Positions 1 to 13,230 of a stretch of DNA of 64,000 bases are shown here, piece after piece; position 1 is the first letter of the stretch, and each line of letters opens with the position of its first letter. Location: contig CM043787.1 in the NCBI GenBank assembly GCA_023974075.1, positions 34,381,718 to 34,445,717 of the forward strand, read 5' to 3'. The translations under genes were made by a program, and so were the position numbers. The DNA comes from Chaenocephalus aceratus (taxonomy: Eukaryota > Chordata > Actinopteri > Perciformes > Channichthyidae). The notes under the pieces are model-generated. The model saw nothing but the letters and a program-made list of their open reading frames with translations, searched no databases and was not told the origin of the DNA.

Positions 1-2412
1 GGAGGGTGGAGTAGTGCAGGGGTGGTAATGGGTGATAGTGTTTTTCTCCATTTGGCAAAAGGACTTGATGTAACATTTGGGGAGAGATAGTTGAAACCAA
101 AATAAAGCAGTGTCTGAAGGTCTGCATGTTTGCAATGTCTATATAACTATGTTTTTAGTGCGGAAAACAAAATTATTGTCTTATTGTCCCTTTCTCTGCA
201 CCCCCCCACACACCACCCTCCCCATCTCCCCCATCATTCGGACAGCTGGAAACAGAATTCATCGATTCGTTCTGCTGCTTTTCTCTCTCCCAACTGCCCC
301 ATTCCCCCACCATTCCCCAGTCCCCCTCGCTGTCGTAATAGGATCTGCAGGAATCATTCAAAGGCTAGATATAATTTACTGCTTGCCGTGCACAATACCC
401 CTCCCCACTCTCACCCCCTTTCTCAATCGCACAAGGTGCCCTGCGGATGAACTAATCATACTTGAAATATTATTTCTGCTTCTTATTCCTCCATTTTATG
501 AACAGCTCGTTTTTATGGTGCAATGGATTTAACCCCTGCCTGGACACTCACACCATGTGCAGAAGGAAAAGGAGGTGGTTGATAGGTGTGGGTGGAGAGA
601 GAAATACATAAAAGCCTTTTTGTTTTATGTTTTTTGTTAACATTTCTCCTTCTGTTGTTAAAATACATTTGTATCTTACCCGAACCTTAATTTCCCTAGC
701 TAATGACTTCATCTTACAAAATAAAACATTACTAAGGCAACACACAAACACAACCAGGAGCTCCACCGACAAAACTATTATAAAAAAGCAATTCCACAGG
801 GTCTTTTACCCATGATCCCCATGCTCTCTTTATGCAATCCACATATTTGGACAAGTAACTCCTCTTCATTCATAATTATACAACGCAGTAAATGCTCTTA
901 TGCATAACAGCCAATATTAGCATATGAGCTGTGCCGCTCGTTTGAAAAGAAAAAGAATGACAAGACATTTTAAAACATTCCCTCGCATGTGATGTAGCTA
1001 GCAAGACATTTGTTTTCTTTAAAAAACCTGCAGGCCCAGTATGCAAGTGTTGAATATACACGTTTTTATTTTAGTCACTTGGCAACATGATCTTTTTGAT
1101 GCTAAATGGAGAAAGCCAACAGAATTTGGTGAACAGTGGAAAATCAATGGAACTTCTATCAACATCTATTGATTTGGCACTTCATTGTTCATTGATCACT
1201 TGAGGTACAAGTGGTCTGGATTAATGTCTTCTAAAAATAACTGACACCATGAAATAATTACCCAAGCATGTATTTCCCTTTCTTTTAACTTGGTAAAAAT
1301 GGGATAATTGATTCATAACGTAACATACTTTTGAAACTAACATTAGATTGCATTTTTAAGTCCTCAGTTAGTTTCACTAGAATATATATTCCCTTAAATT
1401 GACATCATCTCAGGATGGTATTCTCATAGGGTCCACAGACAGAATATTAACAGTACACATCATTCTATTTTTTGGGTCAGCTATGTTTGAGGAATTGTCT
1501 TGTCTGATTTGTAAAACCCTAAACTGTCCCAAATCAATTATAACCTGACAAATGTGTTGCCTTATATTAATTTATTAAAGATTGTTCAGTATCTGCTGTT
1601 GATAAGAAATTGTAGCAGGGAAATCCTAAAAATATATCAGTTTTGCCAGTTCATAGTTTGCATTGATAAGTTTATTTGTAAATAAAGTTTTTATTAAAAG
1701 TCAGGCATTATGAATATGGTAAACCCAAAAAAAGGGTTGAAATGAATGGCCCAATATATTTTAATTGGATTTTATTTTAATCTGAAACATTGATATTGGT
1801 TTAGAAAAATCCAGTATCCACTGGGCAGCATTATTTTTAATTGCACATATTTGTGTAGCTTTCATACAGAGCTTTTTAAGGCTTTTGTGCCTGTTGAATT
1901 GCCAACGTTAAATCTTCTTTTGAATAGAGAAGAACCAGGTTTTTCATTGTGGTCTTAGTGATTCAGGAGTAGCCAATACACCATGTTGATTACAGATATA
2001 ATGAAGCAGCTGGACACCCAGGGGGGTGGGGTGTGGTGGTGGGGGGGGGTAATACATTTGTATCTTTAAGCCAGAAGCCATCAGGACACTGCCACAATAA
2101 ACCACTGTACTGTATCAATCTTACTTTTCTGTGAGTACAGATTATAGGCTGTGTTGAACATTTTCTTGGGAACGTGCAGTCTGGCTCATGATGTAAAGGC
2201 TTTATTTAATCAAGCCGGGTATTTCTTAAGAACATGTCATAGCAAAAGGACCCAAATGCTCACCTCATTGCCAATTACTACTTTGAACTTTAATGGCACT
2301 ATTCCCCTTTGGTTAATTGGTAGAACACACAATATCCTGCATGTGAAACAAATGGTGCAATGCAATGTTATAGTGAGGTCAAAGTATATTAGATCTACAT
2401 GAGATTTATTTT
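1..2412. other. Downstream flank with no gene seen
   Basis: No reading frame here looks like a protein I recognise, and the longest ones are low-complexity Pro/Leu/Ser chance frames. The sequence is AT-rich and mostly unique. The only structured piece is a G-rich stretch at 2021-2049, with runs of six, four and nine G separated by short T/TG spacers. It lies about 16 kb beyond the zfhx3 stop codon, so it is taken as intergenic. Confidence 0.6.
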
Positions 2413-2701
2413 GAGAGAGAGAAAGGAGAGAGAGCGAGAGAGAGACGAGAGAGGAGAGAGAGGAGAGAGAGGAGCGAGAGAGCGAGAGAGAGAGAGGAGA
2501 GAGAGGGAGAGAGAGAGGAGAGAGAGAGGAGAGAGAGAGCGAGGAGAGAGAGAGAGAGGAGAGAGAGAGCGGAGAGAGAGAGGGAGGAGAGAGAGAGAGA
2601 GAGGGAGAGAGAGAGAGGAGAGAGAGAGAGAGAGGAGAGGAGAGAGCGAGAGAGGAGAGAAGCGAGGAGAGAGAGGAGAGAGGAGAGAGAGAGAGAGAGA
2701 A
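2413..2701. repeat. GA-rich purine tract (GAGAGG/GAGA satellite-like)
   Basis: About 289 bases are almost pure G and A on the plus strand, with GAGAGAGG, GAGAGAG and GAGCGAGA variants and only scattered C. Long Arg/Glu and Ser/Leu reading frames on the two strands are by-products of this composition. Such a polypurine/polypyrimidine tract could form triplex (H-DNA), which is an inference. The right edge is sharp at 2701, where unique-looking sequence with nested GCTAGC motifs starts. Confidence 0.9.
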
Positions 2702-5700
2702 CCGTTACCGGAGATTGTTGTTAGCATGTGGTGCTAGCTAGCTACGCTAACGGATATAAGGAGCTTTTTCAACAACAAGGTGGACAGTTTGTTATTGCAC
2801 ACATTACAACAATTTATATATTAAATTAAGTATTTATTTGAAGGATTAGCAATATGTTTTTAAAACCTCTATCATTACGGACTAGAAATCAATATTGACC
2901 ATGTTATCAATTCAAACTTTATAATACCCAACCAAAACATGTTAATAGACTGCTTACCAACATATTATAAGTGTTACAAATGTAGAAATGTAATAGATGA
3001 TTTTATAAATCCTTTAGTTATTATAATAAAATACTTGTGTGCAACAATAAACTGTTCAAATTACGTAAATAAAATAAAAAAACTTAAACTCAGATACATC
3101 ATGAATCATATCATTGTTATATTTAAAGTTGAATTTACTATCACATTTCTATTTATTAATGATGAGTATACAGGCACACTTGTAGTCCAACACATTAAAC
3201 CCTGTTTGTTTGGTATACTTATTGCTTATCAGGGGGAGAGAGACTGTGAGTAAGAGTGAATAGTGAGTAAAAGACGGAAGGGGGAACGGAATGGAACGGA
3301 AAATAGTAGAGGAAAAGAGGGGATAGAAAGGCAAAGTAAGAGCGGTAGACAGAAGGCAGCTATCAGCTGTTTCATTTGTACTTAGAGAGCACATTTACTT
3401 TCCATTGATTTCCAATGCTTTAGTCAATTTCCTGCCACTTTCATTTTGCAAGTACATGGATCTCAGTTTAGCTCCTTTGCAGGAAAAAGGAGAAAGTCCA
3501 GAATGGATATTTTAGAGTCTATGCTTCAATTGCTACAGACTCTGTTTCCTGTCTGCAAATCGAATATTACTCTCGGCAAGTGTAAGAAAGAATATTTACT
3601 AAGCAATAAGTATATTATTATTTAGCAGGCATTGGCTTTACAAAACAAACTGTTATCATGTACCAGAAAACCAATTCAGGCGACCTTTTCACCTCCACTT
3701 AATTAAATGCATGGTTGCAAGATAAAAATGTGAGTTCATTGATTTAGATAAACAGTTTCAGTTGCAAACATTAATTTATAAGTCTGTGTTGACGTAATAA
3801 TGTTGGTAATTACATCAACTTAATATTGTGTCTAATTTGAACTCTGATTTCTGCGTTAATTGACTTAAAACAAAATTCAAGTTGGTAGTTAGTAATGCAA
3901 TTGGCTTGATAACTTAATTGTTCTACACCTTGAGTTAAGGATTCAAGTCCACTCCAACTCTAACATGCCTGGAAATGTTCCGACCAGTTAAGACAAATAG
4001 AAATATACAAAGGCATTTTAAGGTGAGTGTCATCTTTTGTCATTCAAATACAGTAGATAGCCTTGTAGTTGCACTGTATGACCAACATTAGCAGCCTTTG
4101 AACTGTGAATAGTTATGTGAGAGGATTACAAAGTAGTAGAGGCTTACTGTGAGTGTAAAAATACTTTGGTTTACTATTGGGACTATCGCTTTTTATTAAA
4201 TATGTGTGTTGGTGAAGCAGATCAAGGACATGTTTCTTGAGGTGGGATCGTTATTTAGAGTTGTCATTGAAATGCAAGTTGTTGGCAGTCACCCATTCAG
4301 AATATATTCATTTAGGTAATTTCTCTTTTTTTCCTTTTTCAAAAATAGCACAATACAATTCAAGTGATGAAAAACTGGCTTCTGCTCTTCACTTAACCAG
4401 TTCAAATAGTGTATGGAACCTGCAAAAAAGACGAGAAGATACACTAAAACTTGCACGGTTGTGATTGACAAAATCTGTCCACATGCATTTAAACACTAGG
4501 CAAAGCACTCAAAAGCACCTCTGTGTGTCTTCAGGACCACATTGCCATGACGACACACACATGCAGACTCAATAGGTGAAAACAATACCAGCGTTGCTTT
4601 AGCAGCTGGTAATAATGGCTCTGAATTCGCTAAGAGTGACAGTTTAAAAAGTATGCAATTACCTAATTCATTATCTCTTATGCGCTAACCTATTATTTCT
4701 TTAAAGGTAAAAACATGAAAAAGCTAGGAAAAAAAACTATTGAATACAATATATTTGGAGTAACTTAAAAATGTGTGTTCACAATGAGGGTAATTAAGTA
4801 CATACAACTTAAAATTCCTTTTAAATCATACGGTAAAAACAAGTTGGAACAACTTCATTTTTGGAGTAATCAACTTCAAAACTTGTGTTTATAATACCAA
4901 TTATTAAGTAAGTGGTAATTAAAAACACCTCTGATTGTAGAGGAAAAGCCTTCTCCCCTAACTCAAATAACTTTGTTGCTTTAAGACAATTTCATTAGAA
5001 GCTGTCTTAACTCAACAAACATCGATGCAAACTGTTGCGTTGATTTTCTTTGTTGAGCCAAGGCATTTGTTTTTAGAGTGCAGAAATAGAAAAAGCATAC
5101 AAAAATACTTCTCATAGCAGATCACGAAACTCGTATATCATCAAACAAAAACTGACCAGTCAACATACAGCTCACTAACAGATGTGGCACCCATCAGTTC
5201 CCATAAATCACTAAACCTATACTGCTATAACAAAATAAATGTTTAACTTTTTAACTTTACTTCTGGTTTCTCAAGTAGCAGTTTATTTTGTGACTATTTT
5301 CTGTGCATGCAGCATACAGTTTTGATCTGTATCCCATTTGTTTTTTCAATCTTCCACATCTTTCACTGTTTTTCTTTAATGCAAATATTCATTCACCTAG
5401 TTTTTATTTTGGTCCTTTTTTTCTGTTGTCTGCATTCAGAGAGCATTGCCAACTTAATATTCAGTTTGAAATAGCACAACTCCAAATCAAGGGCATTTTT
5501 TTCCTTAACACAACTGCAGGCAAGGGAGACGAGGCCTTAACACCTGGAAGTTAAAAGACCAACACTGAGAGAGAAAATAATGTAGGATTATTGTTCTGTG
5601 TGAAGAAGAGATTATTCAGAGGAAAGACAGTGAGGCATAGGGCCACACTTTCACCTCAAACACTAGAAAGCAGCTACCGATTAAAACTGAAATGAGGGGA

Positions 5701-6261
5701 GAAAGAACATCTGAAAATGAGGCGCACTTCATGCTGAAACAAACAAGTAGAAAGCTTTATCTAAAATGGAATTAAAATAAATCCTGGAATATTCCAAAGC
5801 TCCTGCCAGTACTATACTCAGTTACGATGTAATTATTTTTAAAATGATACAAGCTGAGAGAAAAACTGAATACAATTTTCCCAATTCTGATGAAACTAAT
5901 TTGATGCATTTTCCAATCAGCCTGTAATTCACTCAGAGTTCACAGAAATGAGAAGCATGGGATGTCATCTGATTAACTTCCTTTGAGACTGATATAGACT
6001 AGAAGCACTTTACAAAAGAAATTAAACAACATTTCTATTTTGTTTTTGCAGCACACAATCAAATGAAACCGGAACTTTAAAAATGGCATTCTAATTATTT
6101 AAGAGCAGGCTTAGACAGGTAATCCTTTCTGTGGAATCCAGGACACCTATTTGAATTTGCAGGCCAACATCAATACACTGGGATGCAGGAAAACATACAT
6201 GACAACAGTAAACGTGCCTCTCCCTTAGGAGAAGGTTTATTGACCTAACAGTGTGCCTGAG
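2702..6261. other. Intergenic AT-rich sequence, possibly with old repeat remnants
   Basis: No gene is seen. Just after the GA tract, 2702-2800 carries tandem GCTAGCTAGC and GCTAACGG-type motifs that I associate with fish repeats, but I cannot name the family. The stretches 3780-4020 and 4740-5090 contain repeated words such as AACTTAA, GTTGACT and AACTCAA, and end in TTTTTAGAGTGCA. This resembles eroded non-autonomous DNA transposons of fish, but no clear terminal inverted repeat or target-site duplication was found. Confidence 0.4.

Positions 6262-6325
<64 letters not shown>
6262..6325. repeat. 64-base homopolymer C run
   Basis: Positions 6262-6325 are 64 consecutive C on the plus strand, flanked by G and A. 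It is a poly-Gly or poly-Pro frame only by composition. Runs of G/C this long are rare in vertebrate DNA because they are hard to replicate and can fold as i-motif or G-quadruplex. Its exact length is also prone to sequencing and assembly error. Confidence 0.95.
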
Positions 6326-9300
6326 AGAGTATGTTGGCCCATAACATCCAGCATAATCCAAATAATCCACACAAAAAACAGTACAAACTGAGAAAATGGA
6401 GTAAGGAATCCAACAGAGTCTCTCCCTTTCTTATCGCTCGCCCTCATGTTGACTGGAATGACATTAGATGCCAATGCTTGTTTGTGCTCTAATGACAAGT
6501 AAGAGGGGACTGCTGTCTCCATGGCAACAGCCAGGGCTCAATACATCATACCTCGTTACAGTAGTCAAGCGGGGACGTTTGTTCAAAAAATTAATATATC
6601 AAGGGAAGGGGAGAGGGAAAGAGTGCGTGGTGGGAACATTGCCCAGCATTTGTTACATGGGTTTGGTAACTGTAACATTTAAATGGTGGCCTTATTAATT
6701 CCAAGTTGCAGCAGTAGGCAACTATTTGAAATGAATATTCAGTGACCTTGGCTTGATATGGTGACAGTAACTATGTCTGTACGAGGAAAAGACTGTGGAA
6801 GATTAAGAGGCAGACCAAAGGGTAGGGTACTGTGTGCATTTACTGTGAGCAAGTGTGTGTGTTGGGGGTAGGGCTTGAGACTCCAGGCAGTATGCTTGCA
6901 GAATTAATTGCTTGTGATTCACAATTGTAGGAATTGTATAGCACCAACAGAACTCAGACAGTCGACCACCGTCTAAAGCATTCAACTGCCTCAGACCGAC
7001 TGAATCCTTTTACTTGTGTAGGTTGTGTTGTATGACTTAACAGAATGCTTTGAAGAATTGAAATAAAAAAAAGGTAATGTGTTTCTCAATCAATACATTT
7101 GAATGTATTCGTCAGAATGAGGATGGGAGGAAAAGGTGCTCTAGCTGAGGCATGAACAGCTGTAAGGCAGAGAAGGACATAGTTTGTGCCAGATGCATGA
7201 CTCCAGCCTCCCCCTAAATCAAATGAAGGCATTTTAATCCACCACTTTAATACATATTCTGTTCAGACAGTTCAGGTACAGTGACAGCTCTGGAGAAATG
7301 AACACAAATAAAATATCAACTACTAAACCTGGTTGAATTTCTTTTTCTAAGAAAACCCTATTCACAAAACATATATATTCCAAAACATGTAAACTTACAA
7401 GATAAGACATCCTAACTGACAGCCCTTTAAAAAGCCAGACAGACTTAATCAAATCGGAATCTGCTTTAGTGCAATATTCTCATTCTCTTATGGATCAACT
7501 ACCTTTGCGTGCATGTTCATACGTCAGGCACCGTGTGATTGCCCCTTTATTCATGTGGGAATAATTAGTTAATTCACTCACTTGACAAAAGGACCTTGTT
7601 AGATTTAATTATACGATAATCTCAGGAAGAACAATAGTCTGTGATGATAAGAGAGCTACTCCTATTTGTATGTAATCAATGTTTAATATTTATCATTCAA
7701 CAAGCTCTTATGGAAAGGCTTTAATGAGAACTTATCTTCACTTGAGTCCCTCTTCAGCTTTTTTCAGCTCTCTTTCCAATTGACATTCACTGACCTCCTG
7801 TAGAACACAGAAGTGGGGCTGACTGTTTCTCGCTCATGAGTCTTTTGAACTATTTTCTTAGAGGGGCTTTTGAAGGGTTCAATTGTGATGTTAAATTGAA
7901 TGTTGGATTCTGCTAGCTGTCTGCTAATTAGATTTCAATCACAGGAGAACTTTGCAAGCCTGTCTGTTATAATTAGACACTATAACACTTTTGTGGCCAG
8001 GTCTGCGTGCTTTCTTTTTAAACTCCTATACCATATAATTAGAAACATATAAAAAGGGTAAATGCTTAAAGTGTTATTAGTTCTGATTGGACCAAATTAC
8101 TATGTTTATGAATACAACCGAAAAAAAACATGTCCACCTCATTTAAGTAAATATTTATTTGAGCCTCTCCTCTCATATTTATGAAAATAGTGTAGTCTTT
8201 ATGAGGGGAAAAGCAGAATATCCCCAATGTGTGCTACAGCAACTAAAACAACTTAAGCATATATATTGGAGTAAATTACCTCTATGTGTATAATATATAC
8301 ATTGTAAAGTATATTCAGTATAGGTGTGCAGTATGGAGTAGTAAGAAATTGTTTCAACATGGTAGTGTGCCTCCCTCTCACTGAGAGGAGCTCTCAGACT
8401 GAGTGAGGAGTGTCTCAGGCATCCACAGCACACCTGGTCTCCATTATCTCTCCATTTCACAGGCTTGCACCCCTAACAGGGCAGCCTGGGAATGGGCCTG
8501 GCCCTTTCATCTTCCCATCATTATAGCAGCTAGCCCAGGGTCAGGGCCCGGTCTGACAGGCATTCCAGCAGCAATGCAGTACAACTGATTTTGGTTAAGG
8601 ATAAAATACAAAACCTAAGTCAAAGAAATATTAAGAAGAACAAGTCTTAAAGCAATTATTGTATTAAGATGTATATGTTTACAATCTCCCCAAAGCTATA
8701 TGAAATATGAGGCTGCACCTTAAAGTGTGCCTCCCACTTCCTCAAACCCTTGCCTCCTTTGTGGCCACATGTACTCAATACATTATACATTATACACAGT
8801 TGTTCTACTGTTTGCTGACAAAACACACAGTAAAGACTACAGAACAATGTTTTACTTGTTTGTTTTTTTCCAACGTTCAATACTACAGTAGTGTTCACAA
8901 GTGTGTAGTGATATCAAGCTGAGTGTCGGGTTTAATCTCTTGCTTTATCACTCTTAAATCTTGTCCGCAGAGGGACATTTGAAGACAGATCAAGGAGCAG
9001 CCAAATTCTTTCCCTTCTTTTTTAACTGTTAAAGGGATTTAACAGACCCCTTCAGACAATCTGTGAAACACATTTATGGAGAAAGGATACACCACCTGAT
9101 GGTCAGGTCTGACATGGTCCACCCATTATCATTTTGCATATGAGAACACAATGAGGTGTGATAATTGATCTCTCATGTACTTCAGCTCACTCTCTCACGA
9201 CACTATCAGCACAGCTTCGTTTAAAGGCTGAAAAACACTCAAGCAGAGCTCACCCGAAGCCTTTTAAATTGCATCATCACTTTGAGGTTACAGAAATGAC

Positions 9301-12300
9301 ACCATGAGAAGCACTTGAAGTGAAGTAAAATTATCCCTTATTTCTACCCCACAAATGATTTATTAAGGGGGAAAACAGGGGGGAAAGAGAAAAGGAAAAG
9401 GGCAGACGAAGGATAGGGAAGGACAAACACATTCCCAGCACATATTCTCTTCATTACAAGTGAGGGGGGGGGGGAAGCCGATCATTCAATTACTGACTGC
9501 CGTCACAGGCTAATATTCCTGCTGTCAGGGCCCATTCTGGCTCAGTTTGTGGTCAGAGTCCTTCTGATGGACCTCATTTCCTGTTAAACAGAACCAGAAG
9601 GTGCTGTGAAAAATGGCGACACCTGATCCTGTGTTCCAGGAGACGGGAAATGCTTTGGCAAGGCTTGAGAGCCTGCCAAGATACCCTCAACACCTACCCC
9701 AGCATGAATCCCACGTGGGTGGAAGCTAGCGAGGTGGAGTCTAGGCAGAGGGGTTTATAGGCCACTCACTTAACCAGCACTGTTGTGGGCTAACACTGAT
9801 ATGTATATTTTTTTCATACATATAAATTGATGTGAATATGTGTCAGCCCACTTTGATCAGGAAACTTAAGGCTATATTTCAAAATAAACTGAGTTCTCCC
9901 TTTTTTCATTCCTTTGATCCTCACCCACCCATCATTTTATCTGACAGACTAGATTGAATTAGTTTGACCTGTCCTCAAGGCTGTTAGCGTAATTTGCCTT
10001 TGACATTGATATTGAAAGAGACAATGTGGCCAGGCAAAGAGGTGTAGGTGGGGTGGAAAATAGGGGGAGAAGTAGGTATGTGATGCTGAAAGAAGACCTA
10101 CAGTATATGGCATTCAGGCTTGGTGGGGAAATTCCTGTTCCTCACAGTCATATGTCATTTCACCACACTGTCTGTCACTTGACTGTTGCAGTGCAAGCTG
10201 CTCATCTGCAAAGCAGACCAGCTTAGCTTGGTTTTTCATTGGCTTGATGGAAAATGTATCCAGTATGTCCACAGTATCTGCTGGGGACACAATTCAATTT
10301 GTCACTTCAATGCAGTTCAGAACAGTTTACACAGGTTCAACATGGTCAGAGCCTTCAATAGGTTTAGTATCAGTAAAAACATTTGGCTTTAGCTCTACAT
10401 ACTTTGGAGATACCTCATCAAATTCTTCCTCATACTGTATGATGTTGACATGTCTCTTTAAGGTAGTTTTGCTGCTTCACATTTTTGGCCATTTGTGAAC
10501 ACCATGGAACAGGACACATTGCCAGGGGTGACCCCTCTCTTGGCTAATATGAAGGCAAGATGCTCTGACTGTAGCAGTGAGGAATTGGATGCTGGGATGT
10601 GTGATGGTGTGGTTTGACTAACAGCTTCTGCTCTTCATTTTCTGCGTCTATGGTTTCATGTGGTATTACCAACGTTTAGCCGAACATCCATTAGAGAGCT
10701 ATGTTCTTTATTTAAGACAGGGACCAAGATGACATTGCACAATCAAAGATTTTGAAATCATGACGAAAATCATCCAACATTTGTTCCCTGCAAAGATTGA
10801 AAGCTGATACTAAAGAGCTTTGGAAACCCCATCAAGCCATTATCGCAACAAAGCAAGAACTTAGACCTCAGCATGGTAACACCACCCAGCTTGGGTCAGA
10901 GTCTGTGATATTCTATCCAACAGAGCTTTGCTTGTCTTCTGGGCTACCAAAGAGAACATTCTGTGGTATGTAAGGGGCTATTTGGGATATGTAAAAGGTT
11001 GGGCGGTTTAAAGAGACAAATGACTCTAGGAAGCTGTCAGCTCCACCTCTGACTGAAAAGACTGAGTTAGTGATGTGCATTGAGAATGATAATTAAATAT
11101 GGGGCCAAAGATTGGCATGATGGGCCCTGTACCTTTAGGCTAGGGGAGAATTGGTTTGGGAGCTCACATTGCCCAGGGCCTATGTTAGACTCATGCACTA
11201 ACCCAATTTCACACTGTGTGACTGGGCCTGGCCTGTTTCAATGCAGCATTTGAGTGTGAGTGCCATCTGGTCCAGGCCTGTGAAGGAAATGGCCTTGCTT
11301 TTCACACTGATCGGATTAGGGTGTTTTTAATTCATTCGGGATGTGCCCTTGCGTGTTAATTGGCTCAACATGGCCAATGAATCTTGCCTGTTGCATGACA
11401 CAGGATGGCCTTTCCCTTAAACTCTCTTCAGAGGTTTGAGGCTCCTCAGATTTGTTCTTACAAAGCACCATGCCTTTAATGCATTTCTGATAAATGTGTT
11501 CATTTAACAAAACATTACAAAAATGTATGTTAATGTCAATTAATCTAAATTATATGTGTGTGTTCTTACAACAAAGGTTATAATTTTGATAATTTCAAGT
11601 TGGTTTTGTTTTCTTTAATGTAATAACACGGTTTTTTGTTTTTTTTGATACAATATGTTGAACAAGACAACCATTGACTGTGAAAGCAAGAAATTATGCA
11701 AGAAATTACGACGCAATTCTGTAATGATTGCAGACCATTATATCAGTTTAACTGTCTTCACATATTTGTTTGTGAGAGAAATACTCTCCAAAAACGCCAG
11801 AGAGGTGACAAGAATGTATTACAGTTTGCCAAAAAGCTTATTCTAATGCATATCATCTATTAAAGTTATTTGGTCTCGTCTTTACTTGGTAAGACATCCA
11901 AAAGTGTGGTTATTTTTAAGATCACATTTTTGATGCAATTTTAAAAGAAATGGTCTAATAATTATTACTCCTTACAATAATTCTCATTTCAGATTCAATT
12001 TTCCTAGCAACATTGTCAGTACCTGTTATTACATAAGTTGCACACTGCAACCCTTTCATCAAAAGAAGTTCACAGTTGTTGCTTAATATGTATACATTAA
12101 TCCAAGTCACTTACAATTCTAACAAGCTAAATATAGGGGCAGATTCAGAGGTTGAAGGTTCACAAAATCACCTTACATGTCAAATAGAACAGTGTAAAGT
12201 CTGTGGAATAACTGTAACGATGCACTGAAATATTGTATTGTAAGTCTATCTAAAATGAAAGTATTATTTAGGAGTCTAATCATTAATGGTTATGAACAGG

Positions 12301-12439
12301 ACCTGTAAAATCCCATTTGTTGTTATTTCTTGTAATTATAAAAAGTAATTTCTTTCTGATTGTTTTGTAAAAAAAAAGAAAAAGATTAACAAGACAAACA
12401 TGTCGCTGATGACGATGACCTAATGTTTTATAAGAAAAA
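6326..12439. other. Intergenic flank with no gene seen; some stretches may be conserved elements
   Basis: No intact gene is visible. The part 7500-8000 is long, non-repetitive and rich in ATTA/TAAT words, as expected of a conserved noncoding element, though conservation was not tested. A short minus-strand open frame at 10330-10476 with an acidic, protein-like composition may be a decayed coding relic. A run of G occurs near 9466-9475. The rest is plain AT-rich sequence. Confidence 0.4.
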
Positions 12440-12712
12440 TATATGTTAGAGGGGGTAGGACCAGAAAAGTTTTTTTAAGCTTCTTCTTGCCCCTGTTGAA
12501 CATGAACAGAGACTATCTGAAAATTATTATTATTATTATTATTTTATTTTTTTTGTTTGTTATTATTTTATTTTTTTGGTACTTTGTTATAATTATTAAT
12601 CTGAGTGAAAAAAAAGAAAAAAAGAGAATATATATATATATTATTGTTATATTTTTTTTGTTTCTGACATGTTCAATAAATTGACTAAACTAAACTAAAC
12701 TAACTAAACTAA
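12440..12712 (+). mobile_element. Probable non-LTR retrotransposon 3' end
   Basis: The segment runs through T-rich and (ATT)n sequence, then an AATAAA signal at about 12674-12679, and ends in a short tandem tail of TAAAC units (about 12682-12712). An AATAAA followed at once by a 5-base microsatellite is the usual form of a 5'-truncated fish LINE inserted by target-primed reverse transcription. No coding part remains, the left edge is a guess, and the family cannot be named from the tail alone. Confidence 0.4.
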
Positions 12713-13045
12713 AGCCATTCTAATTTCAACAATACTGTTGGAATGGCTTAACACTTGATGGCTTAGAAGCTGATACAAATTGACCATAATATGTCACTGG
12801 GGGCTCACAGTTCATGCTGATGCAGATCCTTCCGTTATTGTATCTCAATGCCTGCTGAGAATAATATAATGCTTAACAGGCAGAGCAGGACTTGTTTTAA
12901 TTGGGAGTTGTCCAAACGACCAGGCCCTCTGCACTACCCATTGCTTACTCCCTGGCTAATGGTTATGGGCAAAGAGATGGAACGTCAGTGGAGGTGCGGC
13001 GGCCCAGGCTTACGCACCAGAGCAGACAGTTAGCAGCTAGCAACC

Positions 13046-13230
13046 TTTGACGACATGTACCAGGCTGTAAACATGTTTTTTCTGCTAATAATTGTGGATT
13101 TTAACATGGTGGTCTATGGGGATTGACATGCTTTTGGAGCCAGTCTCAAGTGGCCAATATAGGCTGCAGTTTTTGGCAGTTGGCTTTCAGCAATGGAGGT
13201 TGCCATTTCGCATTATAACATTTACGGGTC
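13046..13230 (+). mobile_element. Fragment of a dispersed teleost repeat (GGAGCCAGCCTCAAGTGGCC type)
   Basis: The run with ACCAGGCTGTAAACATG, then GGTCTATGGGGATTGAC, then GGAGCCAGTCTCAAGTGGCC and GCAGTTTTTGGCA matches a short interspersed repeat that I recall from many fish genomes. This copy has substitutions and no visible terminal repeats or duplication. I do not know its class (SINE or non-autonomous DNA element), so only the repeat nature is claimed. Confidence 0.5.

Noticed and set aside
2395..2737. Arg/Glu-rich and Ser/Leu-rich proteins of about 110 residues
   Set aside because: They are translations of the GA repeat on both strands.
6091..6522. Protein with a long Gly (or Pro) run
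   Set aside because: The run is the 64-base homopolymer and the flanks have no protein-like features.
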